Shown here: piece by piece, positions 36,435 through 47,538 of the stretch | Numbering within the stretch: position 1 is the stretch's first letter | Layout of the letters: each line of letters starts with the position of its first letter | Source of the DNA: Tipula vernalis | Taxonomy: Eukaryota > Arthropoda > Insecta > Diptera > Tipulidae | Direction of reading: 5' to 3' | Length of the DNA stretch: 64,000 bases | NCBI GenBank assembly: GCA_958295665.1 | Contig: OY282560.1 | Coordinates: forward strand, 312,461,236-312,525,235 | Position numbers and translations under genes: made by a program | The notes under the pieces: generated by a model | The model's input: only the letters and a program-made list of their open reading frames with translations | Told to the model about the DNA's origin: nothing | Databases searched by the model: none

Positions 36435-37754
36435 CTAAACATTTAATGTTTTACTATTTTCACTCTCTAATAATTTCTTAATTGGTAACATAGCATGATT
36501 ACTGCTACCACTACTGCTCGTACTGGTTATATTTGTCTGATCTGTTTCCGAGTTTTTTAAGTATGTTCCTAGAACAATTCCAATAAATAGTATAAAGCCT
36601 ATTTGATGGTTTGAAATAAATTTTTTTGCACAATCTTTCGGATTATCTATATTCAGCGTGTAAATCTGGAAATAAACATTGATTATCTAAGGATACAAAA
36701 AATGGGAAATTTAGTCGTCTTACCTGATGTCCTAAATGTGAGAATATTGCGGTCAAAGCACAATAATATGGCCAAGATAGATCACAAAGTACACCGGACG
36801 CCACTAAACCTGACAGCATAGGAACTGAGAAACCAGCTAACCAAAGTTTAGTATTCCCACCAAATTTTAAGGCGGTTGATTTTATACCTATAGCTAAATC
36901 ATCTTTTTTATCCTGCAAAATATATTTTGTCGAATTAATTAGTACCTAACAACTATGTAGTTTTGATTTTTTGTTACCTGATGAGCATAAATAGTATCAT
37001 AAATTAAAGTCCAGCATACACCTGAGAAATAAAGTGGCAAGCACGCTGTCCAATCAATATTTCCATGAATGGCACTCCATCCTAATAGGGCACCCCAGTT
37101 GAAGGTCATGCCTAAAATCAACTGTGGCCAATATGTAAACCGTTTCATAAGCGGATAGATGATCACAAGGCCCAGTGATGATGCTCCAAGCACAATTGAA
37201 TACCAGTTTAATTCTAATAGTATTAAACAACTAACACCTAACTGAGCTGATAAAAATACTAGAGCATCGGTTTGGCTGATCTTTCCTGTAACTAATGGAC
37301 GATCTTTTGTCCGTTCAACTTTTGCATCAATATCCTTATCCCACATATCGTTTATCGTACAACCGGCGCCTCTCATTAAAAACGCACCCATTCCAAATAA
37401 CGCCAGCGTCTGAAAATCTGGTAACATTCCTGCTGGCGAACTTAATGCTATACTCCATCCGCATGGCCAAAAGAGCAACCATGATCCGATCGGCTTATCC
37501 ATTCGCATTAATTGCGCATACGGTTTAACATATTGTTTTATTTCATTAAACCTATTTCGTTGCTGTTTCATATTAATCATATGATTAATTTCAACCTTCG
37601 ATGATACAGTATTCGAACTTTCATGATCGCTAAACACCTTCCGTGCACTGGTCCGTATTGCGAAAACACTCGGTGATCGATGAAATAAGCTATTTAATAT
37701 TTTACGATTCGAAAATGTATCAATATTTCTTAAACAAAATGTTGATCGAATCAT
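36435..37754 (-). CDS. Coq2: 4-hydroxybenzoate polyprenyltransferase, mitochondrial (COQ2)
   Basis: Exons 37754-36978, 36912-36724 and 36665-36435 join to 398 residues with GT..AG introns. COQ2 attaches the polyprenyl tail to 4-hydroxybenzoate in ubiquinone synthesis, as an integral protein of the inner mitochondrial membrane. The first ~75 residues are rich in R/S/N and fit a mitochondrial targeting sequence. The two Mg-pyrophosphate-binding aspartate motifs of the UbiA family are intact: NDMWDKDID (residues 135-143), and YDTIYAHQ followed across the first intron by DKKDD (residues 252-264). Several hydrophobic segments match the UbiA helix bundle. The 76-residue last exon ends in a polar Ser/Thr-rich tail that may be lineage-specific. 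The gene is head to head with JAMP, about 1 kb apart. Confidence 0.95.
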
Positions 37755-38742
37755 ATTTTAACTAATTTATATCGACTTAAATCACAAATTTTATAAACTA
37801 AACATTTTTTACTTAGAATATTCTCAGAAAGATAAGAAATGGTGGGTCGCAATAGTATCTGTTACACAACGTCTTGGCATAAACACAACATGTTTTTTCA
37901 ATATTATATCGTAATTCTATTATATTTTAGAACGTATATATTAATTATTGTTAGTTTTAACTTTATGCTAAACACTAGTATATAATTAATCAATACGAAT
38001 TAATTATAAATTACAGGAAATTTAAAAAACAGGTAAAGAGACCTTGATTTGAGGTTATATTTTTATTCCATCATTTTCGCGACTGTCAAATAGAATAAGA
38101 ACGAAGTTTGTTGTGTTCTATGTTCTATCTTCTATTTTAGGGTAAACCGGTGTTGCTTCATAAAAAGGCTTATCGATCAATGAAAATGCATTAAATAAGT
38201 AACATATTTCTTATTTCTATATGTCATTAAAATTGAGGCACAACTTTAAAGTATTGAAAACATTTTATTTATTAACCAAAGCATTTAAAAACAAAATTCT
38301 ATGAAACCGAGCATCTTTACAAATAAAGTCCACTATACACTGCCGCAACGCATATATAAGTGACAGTGCCCGCTTAACCGAAAAATGTTAGTCCTTAGAA
38401 ATAATTACATTAAACGCGAAGAATTTAAGCGCCCTCGTTTGTGGTGATTTAATTGAATTTCAATTAATGAATTAACTGAAGTGATTTGGTCATTTATTTG
38501 TATGCTGTTAGTTTTACACACTTAGGAAAACCTGACATTAATTAGCTAATTAAACAATCGAACTATTTTGTACCAAATTGAAAAATTTATTTTGATTTTG
38601 ACCTTTTTTCTGCATATTGTTGACTACAAATCAATTTCTAATTATTGGTCTCTAGGGTGCTTTTATTATGTGCGTAATGTGAAACGTCAAAAATAATGAA
38701 ATAAACAGAGTCTAGAAAAAATTAATTAAAAAATATCCTGGA
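37755..38742. promoter_or_regulatory. Shared 5' region between COQ2 and JAMP
   Basis: 988 bp between two divergent start codons. No coding frame or defined promoter motif can be supported. The 5' UTRs and promoters of both genes are expected here. Confidence 0.35.
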
Positions 38743-39908
38743 ATGGCTACAATAATGCCAGAACGATGTCCTGGTTTATATTGTGGCCGAATTCAATTAG
38801 AAAATAGTACATGGAGTGCGTGTGGTGCATGTCCGCGAGGATATCGTGTTAATGATTTGTACTTCTGCCAACCGTGCGACAAAGAGCCGACCCCCTACGA
38901 TTGGATGTATTTAGGATTCATGGGAATACTACCATTAATACTGCATTGGTTTTTTATCGATTTAGCTGCAAAGGAGCGAACGTAAATATCCTCAGTTTTC
39001 TCAAATTAATTGTTCAAATAAATGATTATTTTTGGGTAGTTTTACAAAAGAGCAGTTAATTCTCCATGGCAGTGCACTGTTTGAAGTTGCTACCTCAGCT
39101 GTAGTAACCATAGTTTGTGTGAATCCCATTTGGAGCTTTAAGATACATTCGTGTGGTGTGAATAAGCTCTCGGATTGGTATACATTATTCCATAATCCAA
39201 CGCCGATGTATGATAAAAAGCTGCATTGTACCCAAGAGGCTGTATATCCGTTGTAGAGTTATTCTTTCTCGAGCTAAATTCAAATTTCAATGACTTACCT
39301 AAATTTTTTTGTTCCAGCCAAACGATAGTTCTGCAATTTTATTTATTATGTGTCGTGCAAATGATGTTTATAAGGCCACTGCTAAATAAAAAATTTCTGA
39401 AATGTGGTAAATCAGCGGTTTACAGTGCATTGTATTTTATACCGATCTTATCTTTACTTCATGCGATTGCCGGTGGATTAATATGTATATAGAATTAACT
39501 TCTTGTAAATATCCCACTAAAATTTATAACCAATTTATAATCGTTTACAGATTACGCATTTCCCTATTTAAGCATAATCATTTCGATGATTTCGAACGCA
39601 GCCCATTTCTCGTTAAAATTAAATCAATCAATGAAATCTCTGGTCGAAACATCTGTAACTGAGATCAAGAATCTTGTGATAATTTGTAAGTATTTTTACG
39701 TTTTATTTTTAAAGATAAAAATAATGATTATTTTGATTTAATTCTAGTTGGGCACTGGTTGCTGCTTGCATACGGCATTATATCGCTCCATCAACATTTA
39801 GTATTTTTGGTATTGGTTCCATTTCCAGCTATATTCTATATATTAACAGTTAAATTTACTGATCCAAGTGAGTTTAAAGAAAAGGATCGAGAAGAGCGAA
39901 ATAATTAG
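38743..39908 (+). CDS. JNK1/MAPK8-associated membrane protein (JAMP)
   Basis: Five exons (38743-38981, 39040-39252, 39318-39484, 39551-39685, 39748-39908) give 304 residues across four short GT..AG introns of 58-66 bp. JAMP is a multipass membrane protein reported to bind JNK and to recruit proteasome and ERAD factors at the ER. The N-terminus has the family's cysteine-rich luminal start (PERCPGLYCGR, CGACPRGYR, FCQPCD) followed by YDWMYLGFMGILPLILHWFF. Later come LSDWYTLFHNP, CTQEAVYP, a polar RPLLNKK turn, GGLIYYAFPYL and the final HWLLLAYGIIS. Six to seven hydrophobic segments are visible. The splice joins recreate family motifs across each intron, which supports them. Confidence 0.93.
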
Positions 39909-40604
39909 TAACTGGTTGCTCACTCGCCCCCCACTCATCTACTTGAAATATTGAATCTATAATTTTTGTTTTTATATATTTTTTTAGATAATAATTTAAT
40001 CTTAGGTTAGTAAAGCTCGAAATTCCGTTTATTAGCTGTAAACCAAGCGAATTTAAATTTATATAAAGTTACAGTACAATAAATTAGTTATTTTTATGAC
40101 TGGTTGTTTATTTATTTGGTTGTAGAACAGATAAACGGAAGCTTTCAAATTTATTGAAAATCTTCTAACAAATTAACATCTAAGCAATGGGATTTGAGGC
40201 TAAATAGTGTTTACTGTTCATCACTCAAATTCAAGTGACCAACCGAATTTACCACATTGGACGTTTTGTCGGTCACAGGCAGGCAATCTTTCTGGACGTT
40301 TGCTCGTAAGGTTGAGGAGAACTTTCTTGAAAGCATGAAATCTAGTAAACCACCTTTAAAAGATTGAACCTATAAAAGCTCAGGAATGTAACACGTGGAA
40401 AAGTTACTAACGCAAAACGCTTGTCGAGCGTAATATCACTTTTAAAATAAAACATCCTTTTTTGTATTTCGTTATAAACAAAGATCTTGACATCTTTGAT
40501 GTCCCTTCATAACCCCCTTCTTCCCTGTTCAACACCTTCAATATCTACGATAACATATCGGTCATTTTGTAGATAAGGAATATTTAGTTTACGAGAAGAA
40601 CTCG
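39909..40604. other. Intergenic downstream of JAMP
   Basis: No gene seen. The end nearest 40604 may include sequence downstream of the gypsy relic's pol (its 3' UTR or LTR), but no repeat partner was found. Confidence 0.3.
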
Positions 40605-42240
40605 TCAGTCATCTACCATCACAATTAGATAATTATTTCCCGATATACTTTTCGGGGGTGGCCCGAGATGCTCCAAATGCTCGGTATGAAATGGTACAGC
40701 AACCTTTTCGATAGGATGCAACTCCCTCTCCGTGCGGCCGCCCGCAATTTTTGTGTAACAACATTCAATACAAGGAGAAATGTACCGTTTAACAAAATCG
40801 CACACGCGTAGGAGCCAAAAATGTTCGTTTATTTTCTGTACCGTCTTGTTCACGCTACTATGACCGCATCGATTTTACCACACGCCATTTGATTTGTTGA
40901 GGTATCCCATCTTCTGCTTCCATTAACCAAGCTGAACAGACGTCCATCATATAGTTCATAATTCTCGTGCAACTGCCTTTCATCAGGTGTCGCAGGTATT
41001 TGTTTTAAAAGTTCGATTATTCTCAATGGACGCTGTGTATCCACGTGTTGCATCAATTTTCCGGCCTTATGCTCCACCACAAAATCAAACCCCACCAACT
41101 TCAACCACGGGGATATCAGACCCTTTTTCGAAGTACACGTCCTTACGGAAGCACAATCGGTTAGTAGTTTAAACCGGTGCCCGATTAAATAAACGCGGAA
41201 ACGCTCCAATGTTTCCACAACTGCCAGAGCTTCTAAATCATACGAATGAAACTTTGCTTCATTTGGAGTCGTTTTTCTACTGAAATACAAAACAAGCTTT
41301 ATTTGATTCTTATCATCGTTTTGTAGTAGCACACCAGCAATCCTTCTTGAGGTTACATCCGTAAAAACCTGGTGCTCCTTCTCCGGGTCGAAAATGGTTA
41401 AAACATCACTGCTTCCTAACTTCATTCTTAATTCGTTAAATGCTTTTTGTTACTCGTCCCGCCTAATCAAAATCAATATTATTTTTTCTTAATCGTGATT
41501 CAACCATTACGGCAAAATTAGCCACAAACTTTCAGAAATAAGTCGCCAACCCAATGAATTGTCTATTCTCGTGTTTATCTATAGGAACAGGATACTTTTT
41601 TCTTAAAACCTAAAAATTCGCCTTCTTCCTTTAGGAATTCGCACATATCCAGTTTCAACGTTAGCCCGTGTAGTTGAATAACGGCCAATATTCTTTTCAA
41701 CTTTGTCATACCATGCTGTATCGTTTGGCTAGGCACAATAATATCTTCTATCTATACAACAATTTCGTCATTTATCTCACGCGCAATTCTTTTCATTAAC
41801 TTCTGGCACACCGCTCGAACCTTTGCCAGAACAAACGGCATTCGAAAATATTCATAATGCCGGTATGGAACCCTTCGCCATCGGGATCTGGTAGTACCCA
41901 TATGCCAAATCTAACGTTGTAAAATAGGTGCAACCCCTAACCTTAAGGTTTGTAACAAGTCCTCGGTTATCGGTGAAGTTAACCGATTTCTTCTCGTTGT
42001 TTCATTCAAGCGTCTGTAGTCTATGCACATCTTTGTCTCACCTGATTTATTTTTCGTCAAGACGATCGGACTATAGTAAGGAGAATCCGAATTCCGGATA
42101 ATACCGTTATGTAAATGCTCATCAACTGTTACCTTTACATTATTTCACTGGTGGAACGATCGGTACGGACTATAAACCACTGGATAAGCATTCGTTAGTT
42201 TTATTTCCATTTCATCAGACTCTGTTTTTCCCAACTCCGA
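40605..42240 (-). mobile_element. Ty3/gypsy pol relic (RT, RNase H, integrase)
   Basis: Minus strand, in order. About 42080-41850 has reverse transcriptase motifs (SPYYSPIVLTKNKSGETKMC, IDYRRLNETTRRNR) with internal stops. 41425-41030 has the RNase H-type domain (HQVFTDVTSRRIAGVLLQ ... FHSYDLEALAVVETLERFRV). 40853-40605 has the integrase zinc-binding region and the start of the core (CDFVKRYISPCIECCYTK, ELHPIEKVAVPFHTEHLEHL). The catalytic RT box is lost and frames shift several times. It is older than the provirus to its right and runs the opposite way. Confidence 0.75.
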
Positions 42241-43039
42241 TTGGTTGACATTGGGTTTGCCGTGACGAACTCCGGTAAAATTTCCGAGATATCTCGCGGC
42301 GTTAGGTTAAACCGATTTCTTTCCAAATTCGGAGTGTTTGATTTGAAATATACTTCGCGTTCTTTCAGAACTAACCGTTTCTCTCTTTCTCAAAAAGTGC
42401 TCGCTCACGTTTCAAGATGCCCGCTTCAAAATCCGATTCCAGGGTACGTTCATTATTATTATTATCAAAATTTAAATCGCTTACCAGATCACGTCGCTCC
42501 TCATTTCATTTATTTCCTTTCAAATCATCATCCGTTAGGCTTCCATTTCCGACATCAACGGGCAGTATCGTGGAATTTGGATATTCCTGTGACTCGCCCT
42601 AATTTGAATTATTTTCTTCCGAATATAACCGTTTCGAACAACCGCTTCATCATAATGGTTTTACTGCCTTTGGTTGACAACGATCGCTTCTTACATTCCT
42701 ATTGTAATTGTTTCACTGTATATATGTACGTCCATAACTGAATTACTTCACAATGCTCTGTATTATAAAACATAAATTAATTCAGACAATTTTTATTTAA
42801 TATTTAATCTTTTAAAACAACTCTTCGAGAGTCCTTTTGTATTCAAGTCTATAACTGCTGTTCATTATTACTGATCATTGACCTCTCTCTTCTCGCCTGT
42901 CAAGTTTGCTTTCTCATTTATTAAAATAGGGTCTCATCTAAAAGCTTTTTTCAAACATTAAATTTACACAGGGCACCCTCGGTGGTCTCGCATGTTACTG
43001 GTCCTGGCATTCACCACCTTGGAAGCCGTTGATTACGTG
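42241..43039. other. Probable gag/protease remainder of the gypsy relic; provirus left flank
   Basis: This follows the RT relic on its 5' side and probably holds its decayed protease/gag, but no motif is clear. The plus-strand open frame at 42241-42741 is antisense to this relic and has no family signal. The last 4 bases (43036-43039, CGTG) are the left target duplication of the provirus. Confidence 0.35.
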
Positions 43040-43212
43040 AGTTACATTCCGAGAAATGGAATCGCAACAAAATAAAGAATTCCAAGAAATTGAAACGCAA
43101 CAAAGTAAAGATGCTCATAATACAATTTTATACTAACAACATAAAATATTATCATGACCTAAAATTATTATTATAAATTTAATGTATCATATTTTATGTA
43201 AATCAAATTATT
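43040..43212 (+). repeat. 5' LTR, left part (173 bp)
   Basis: Matches 53623-53795 base for base by eye, starting AGTTACATTCCGAG. It is cut off at AAATCAAATTATT by the nested LINE. Confidence 0.92.
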
Positions 43213-43550
43213 TTTTTTTTTTTTTTTTTTTTGTTTTAATTTATTTGTTTGGCTTGAGTATTATCACTCACATCACCAATGATTAAATTTTAAATTGTGT
43301 GCTTGAGAGTAAAGTTACATTTCTGATCTATGATTTAAGCTTTCCCCTTTAATTTTATATAATTTTTTTTTTTTTTAACTCTTCTATAATTCTTATCTTT
43401 CAATGATTTCATTTATTATGATTATTATTTTTCTCTAATTTTTATTTTTATATGACTTTATTATCCAATTTTGATTATTTGATTTTATTAAAATATTTAA
43501 TTATTTAACTTTGACTTAAATCCACTTAAATTTTATCACTTATATGTTAT

Positions 43551-44571
43551 TATATTCATTGTATTGTTTATAGACACTTCTTACAATAAAAGCTGAGACA
43601 TGAAAAGTACTAAATATTCTTTTTTTTTTTTTTTTTTAACTCAAAAATATAATTCAAAATGACTTATTAGCTTCTATTTATTAGATCTTCATGAATTCTT
43701 TTATCATAATTATTTTATATATTTTTTTTTTTTTTTTTTTTGTATTTTATCACTAAAACCTACTCTTCACTAATCTGTTTATTATCTTCAATTATTGCTT
43801 ACAGATACTTCTTTAAAAGAGATGTAACTTGAAGTGTACACCAAATTATTATTGTTAAACACCAATGAAATTAATTTATATTTATTAAATCCTAATAATT
43901 TCATTTAACTTAAATTGTTTTTTCTTTTTAAATTTTTTTAATTGTTTCACTTTAATTAAATCACTAAATAGACTCTTAGCTAATATATTTATTATCTTCA
44001 ATATAGCTTATAGACACTTCTATAAAGAAGGGCTGAAGCTTTAATTTAAATCACTAAATAGTCTCTTAACTAATATAATTATTATCTTCAATATTGCTTA
44101 CAGACACTTCTATAAAGAAGGGCTGAAACCTGAAGTGTACACAATATTATTATTATTGAATCCCAATAAAATTAAATTATGTTTATTAAATCCTAATAAT
44201 TTCTTTTATCATAATTGTTTTCTTTTAAATTTTTTTTTTTTTTTAAATTATTTCACTTTAAATTTCAATCACTAAATAGTCTCTTAACTAAAATAATTAT
44301 TATCTTCATTATTGATTACAGACACTTCTATAAAGAAGGGCTGAAACCTGAAGTGTACACAAAATCATTATTATTAAACACCAATAAAATTAAATTATAT
44401 TTATCAAAACCTAATACTTATGTTTATCAAAATTGTTTTTTCTTTTCAATTTTTTTTTTTTTTTTTTATTTCACTTTAATTTAAATCACTAAATAGTCTC
44501 TTAACTAATTAATTATCTTCAATATTGCTTACAGACACTTCTATAAAGAAGGGCTGAAACCTGAAGTATAT
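43551..44571 (-). repeat. Six tandem 3'-UTR units of the nested LINE
   Basis: Units near 43551, 43751, 43963, 44049, 44267 and 44484 share a core (TTATCTTCAATATTGCTTAC, then AGACACTTCTATAAAGAAGG, then GCTGAAACCTGAAGTGTACAC). The last copies are spaced 217-218 bp apart. Several units are followed by a T-run, that is a poly(A)-like tract on the element's strand. The last three core copies are nearly identical and the first two are more diverged. Confidence 0.75.
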
Positions 44572-44733
44572 AGAACATTCTACCATTAACCACCAACAAT
44601 ATTAATTTTTATTACAAAATAAATAAATAGATATCTCTTGTTTATTAATTGTCCATAAAATCTTTGTTTTACTTAAGTTTAGTATAATAAACATGATAAT
44701 TATAAAATCTCTTAAAGATTATATACTTAAAGA

Positions 44734-45132
44734 TTATATATTGACTTTCGATTCTTTTATAAAGTTATTTATCATTTTCAACTCCTCCACCTTGTTGTTT
44801 TTTAAAATTTCCTTCAGTGGTTTTTTATTAATTATGTTATATTTGCCTCTAATGTTATTATATTTTACACACTCTTCTATTATATGTGTTATGTCTTCTA
44901 ATTTGTTACATGAGTCACATAAATCACTCCTTTCTTTTTTAATTAATTTTAAATATTTTTTGTCATATGTATGATTAGTCCTTATTCTTGTTATTCTTCT
45001 AACCATATCGACTTCTAGGTTTTTTTTGTGAAACCATGGTTTAATAGATATTAACCCTCCAATATTTTCACTATGTTTTATCCCTTTAAGTTGAGTTCTT
45101 TGAGTAAAGTTAATTCTCCATTTATCGTACAT
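44734..45132 (-). pseudogene. LINE ORF2, C-terminal remnant
   Basis: Open for 132 codons on the minus strand. It encodes VRRITRIRTNHTYDKKYL followed by the CCHC-type tail CDSCNKLEDITHIIEEC, characteristic of the end of I/Jockey-group ORF2 proteins. It is joined almost directly to the endonuclease fragment upstream, so the whole reverse transcriptase and RNase H region has been deleted. Confidence 0.75.
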
Positions 45133-45330
45133 TTTTTTTTTAAAATTTCTAATACTGTCTTTTAGTGTAATTAAATATGAGACACTGATTCCATTATTTT
45201 TTTTATCTTATTTCTAATTATAATATTATTAACATTCGGAGGAATATAAATATTAATTAATGATATTTTTTTATTATTGTTTATTATTATATTAATTTTA
45301 ATTACTTCAATTGGGTAGACAGATATACAA

Positions 45331-45570
45331 TCAATTTTTTTTAAAAAATATATTTTTCCTTATTAAAAACCCAACACCACCATAACCATCGTCTCTATGC
45401 GTAAAAATACTATTATAATTTCTGAATTTAATTTTGTTTGAATTACAAGTCCATGTTTCATTTAACGAAACTAAATCTATATTATTGTTATTTATATACT
45501 GTTCTAGTTCATCTTTATTGCACTTTAAACTTCTAATATTAATTTGCATAATCTTAAGACATTTATTCAT
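45331..45570 (-). pseudogene. LINE ORF2, endonuclease N-terminal remnant
   Basis: Starts MNKCLKIMQINIRSLKCNKD and continues DLVSLNETWT and GYGGVGFLIRKN, the first motifs of apurinic-type LINE endonucleases, including the catalytic glutamate motif (NETW). The frame breaks near 45331, and the next ~200 bp continue the endonuclease in another frame (ISLINIYIPPN) before the deletion. It overlaps the end of ORF1 by a few bases. Confidence 0.8.
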
Positions 45571-47011
45571 TTGTTTTTATATTGACAACTTCATTATTAG
45601 TATTAAAACTAATAATAGATTTACTTTTATCCTTTTTGTTTATTGTTTTATCTAAATTAATTAATTGCTCCAATATCTCTGTAAGAACTAAATCCGTATT
45701 AGGATCACTCTTGTCACTATTTAAATAACCTTGCGTAATAGTTTGAATTTTTCTATTAAGAAGAATTATTTCATTCCTTTGTTCTTTCATAATTCTAATT
45801 TCTTCTATTATTTTTGTGTTTTCGGCTTTCATCTGACCTTTCATCTGATCCATTTCATTTTTTAACAGTTCTAGTTCCAATCTATTATTTTTACTTGGCA
45901 GACTAGGAAAATGTTCCTTAAATAAATTAAATTCTGGCTTCAAGATCATATTCCTTGCTTCATTGAAAGAAATTTTTTTAGACACCATAAGAAATTTGAT
46001 TTTTTTCTGTTTTTTAAATTCTTCACATTTAAAATTGTTAGTAATGTGCTTCTCACTACAATAGTAGCATTTCAACTCATTTCCACATCCTAGTTTCTCA
46101 TGTCCCGTTTGAGTGCAGTTTAAACATTTTTTTGTACCTTTGCAATACTTTTTTGAATGGCCGTAGATTAAGCAAGCACTGCAAAATAATGGTTTAGGCA
46201 CATAATATGAGACTCTTCGTTTAACCTCAAAAATTTTCACTTCCTCCGGTAGGGTATTACTTCTAAAAATAATTTTTATAGCACTAGTCTTTTCTTCCTT
46301 TTTTTCCTCGGCATTCCATCTGTTTATCCTCTCTATTCTTACAATTTTTTCTTTGGATGAGAAGTTCTCTAATAATTTGTCAACTTCAATGCTGACTGGG
46401 ATTTTATTTACATAACCAATCGATTCTAGAAGGAAATTAGGAACAAAGCAGTTACAATAATGAATTTTTTCTAAATTAACGCTGTTTATAATTTTATTTG
46501 CCGTCTCCATTTCTCTGGTTTGCACTTTCACTTTATTTATCCCAAATTGTCTAATTTCTAAAATTACACCAAAATTTAAAGATCTGAGAATTTCTGCCAT
46601 AACTATATCTTCTATACCCTTCTTTTCGATAATAACAAAAAAAGGACCACAATCTCCTGGTTTATATTTATTTTTGTTAACTTGTGTTACATTACTGCTA
46701 ATAATTTTATAGTCATTTACCAGTGTGTTATTAGTGAGGTTAATTTCACACGTGATTTGATCCATATCATCATCCATTTTATTTTCTTCAAAAGTAGAAT
46801 AATTTTCCGACGAAATTTTTTTTTTTTTATCTATGTACGACAAATTACAGTTGTTTTTCCATATGTTATTTGCTTTTAATTTCATTTTATCTTTCAGTTT
46901 TTGTCGAAGCACTTTTCTATTGTTAATAATTTCATTTTTGATATTATTCGTATTAATAATTCTTTTTCTCAAGTTATGGGAATTATTTTTTGACGCAATG
47001 GCGTCGCTCAT
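45563..47011 (-). CDS. LINE ORF1 (Gag-like, three zinc knuckles)
   Basis: Intact 482-residue frame from ATG (47009-47011). LINE ORF1 proteins bind the element's RNA and form the particle that returns it to the nucleus. The N-terminal third is basic and Asn/Lys-rich. A central RRM-like region (GPFFVIIEKKGIEDIVMAEI ... IKVKVQ-type strands) precedes three CCHC knuckles in a row: CSACLIYGHSKKYC, CLNCTQTGHEKLGC and CYYCSEKHITNNFKC. The C-terminus has a helical MDQMKGQMKAENTK segment. Three knuckles after an RRM-like core fit the I/Loa group. It has no stop or frameshift, in contrast to ORF2. Confidence 0.85.
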   Translation of the reverse strand: MSDAIASKNNSHNLRKRIINTNNIKNEIINNRKVLRQKLKDKMKLKANNIWKNNCNLSYIDKKKKISSENYSTFEENKMDDDMDQITCEINLTNNTLVNDYKIISSNVTQVNKNKYKPGDCGPFFVIIEKKGIEDIVMAEILRSLNFGVILEIRQFGINKVKVQTREMETANKIINSVNLEKIHYCNCFVPNFLLESIGYVNKIPVSIEVDKLLENFSSKEKIVRIERINRWNAEEKKEEKTSAIKIIFRSNTLPEEVKIFEVKRRVSYYVPKPLFCSACLIYGHSKKYCKGTKKCLNCTQTGHEKLGCGNELKCYYCSEKHITNNFKCEEFKKQKKIKFLMVSKKISFNEARNMILKPEFNLFKEHFPSLPSKNNRLELELLKNEMDQMKGQMKAENTKIIEEIRIMKEQRNEIILLNRKIQTITQGYLNSDKSDPNTDLVLTEILEQLINLDKTINKKDKSKSIISFNTNNEVVNIKTNE

Positions 47012-47218
47012 TAGAGCGTCACCACCCCCTTTTTTCTCTTACCACTTATATATTAAAACAGCAACTTACTCTATTTAATTAACTTATTCTTTAAATATCA
47101 AAATAAATCAAGAATAATAAAAACTTTACTCTCAATTAAGCACACAATTTATTACCACTTCCAAAAGATTTTTTTTTTTTTTTTTGATGTTTATACTTCA
47201 ACTTCTGAAATTGGAATG

Positions 47219-47525
47219 AAATCAAATTATTGTTTTGTCTAACAAAATATTCATTTTTAATTAATAAGCATTATCAGTTATAAAATAACATGTTGAACCA
47301 TGTTTATAAAATATATTATAAAGAAAAATCATGTAACTAAAAAACTTAAGAAATCATTCAATAAACTGACTCCAAAGAGCACAGTAACAAAATATTGATT
47401 CCCGGCTCTAAAGAGACCGGCTTTTTAAAAAATAAATAAAGTTTAATTAATTATAATAAATGTAAAGAAAATAAAAGTGAAATAAATGTTTTTTTTATAT
47501 TTTATATTAATTGAACAACATAAAT
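47219..47525 (+). repeat. 5' LTR, right part (294 bp after the duplicated 13 bp)
   Basis: 47232-47525 matches 53796-54089 by eye. It includes the ACTGACTCCAAAGAGCACAG block, a short CCGGCTCTAAAGAGACCGGC hairpin near 47403-47422 and an A/T-rich end. The first 13 bases (47219-47231) are the LINE target duplication. Confidence 0.9.
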
Positions 47526-47538
47526 GGCGCAGTTGGTA
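47525..47538 (+). promoter_or_regulatory. Primer binding site (tRNA-Ser type)
   Basis: TGGCGCAGTTGGTA directly follows the LTR end, its first T doubling as the LTR's last base. It is complementary to the 3' end of insect tRNA-Ser apart from a T for C change, as in 17.6/297-group errantiviruses. Confidence 0.8.

Larger units (their letters stand above)
43213..47218 (-). mobile_element. I-like LINE inserted in the 5' LTR; ORF1 intact, ORF2 collapsed
   Basis: A 4006-bp insertion in minus orientation, flanked by the 13-bp duplication AAATCAAATTATT (43200-43212 and 47219-47231). The poly(A) tail is the T-run starting at 43213, and the 5' end at 47218 reads CATTCCAATTTCAG on the minus strand. ORF1 is complete. 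ORF2 has only the endonuclease start and the extreme C-terminal zinc-finger region, with no reverse transcriptase. It must therefore have been mobilised by enzymes supplied in trans (inference). Confidence 0.88.

Noticed and set aside
42241..42741. 166-codon plus-strand frame
   Set aside because: It is antisense to the gypsy relic's expected gag/protease region, starts without ATG and shows no family motif.
43039..43212. A second, truncated provirus arranged in tandem with the main one
   Set aside because: The fragment begins exactly at the LTR start, its length plus 47232-47525 equals the 3' LTR, and CGTG flanks both outer ends. It is the split 5' LTR of a single element.
44215..44974. Plus-strand hydrophobic frames (Phe/Ile-rich) in the LINE
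   Set aside because: They are shadows of the AT-rich minus-strand LINE tail and ORF2 remnant; the Phe runs come from T-tracts.
46682..47078. Small plus-strand membrane-like proteins
   Set aside because: Antisense shadows of LINE ORF1.
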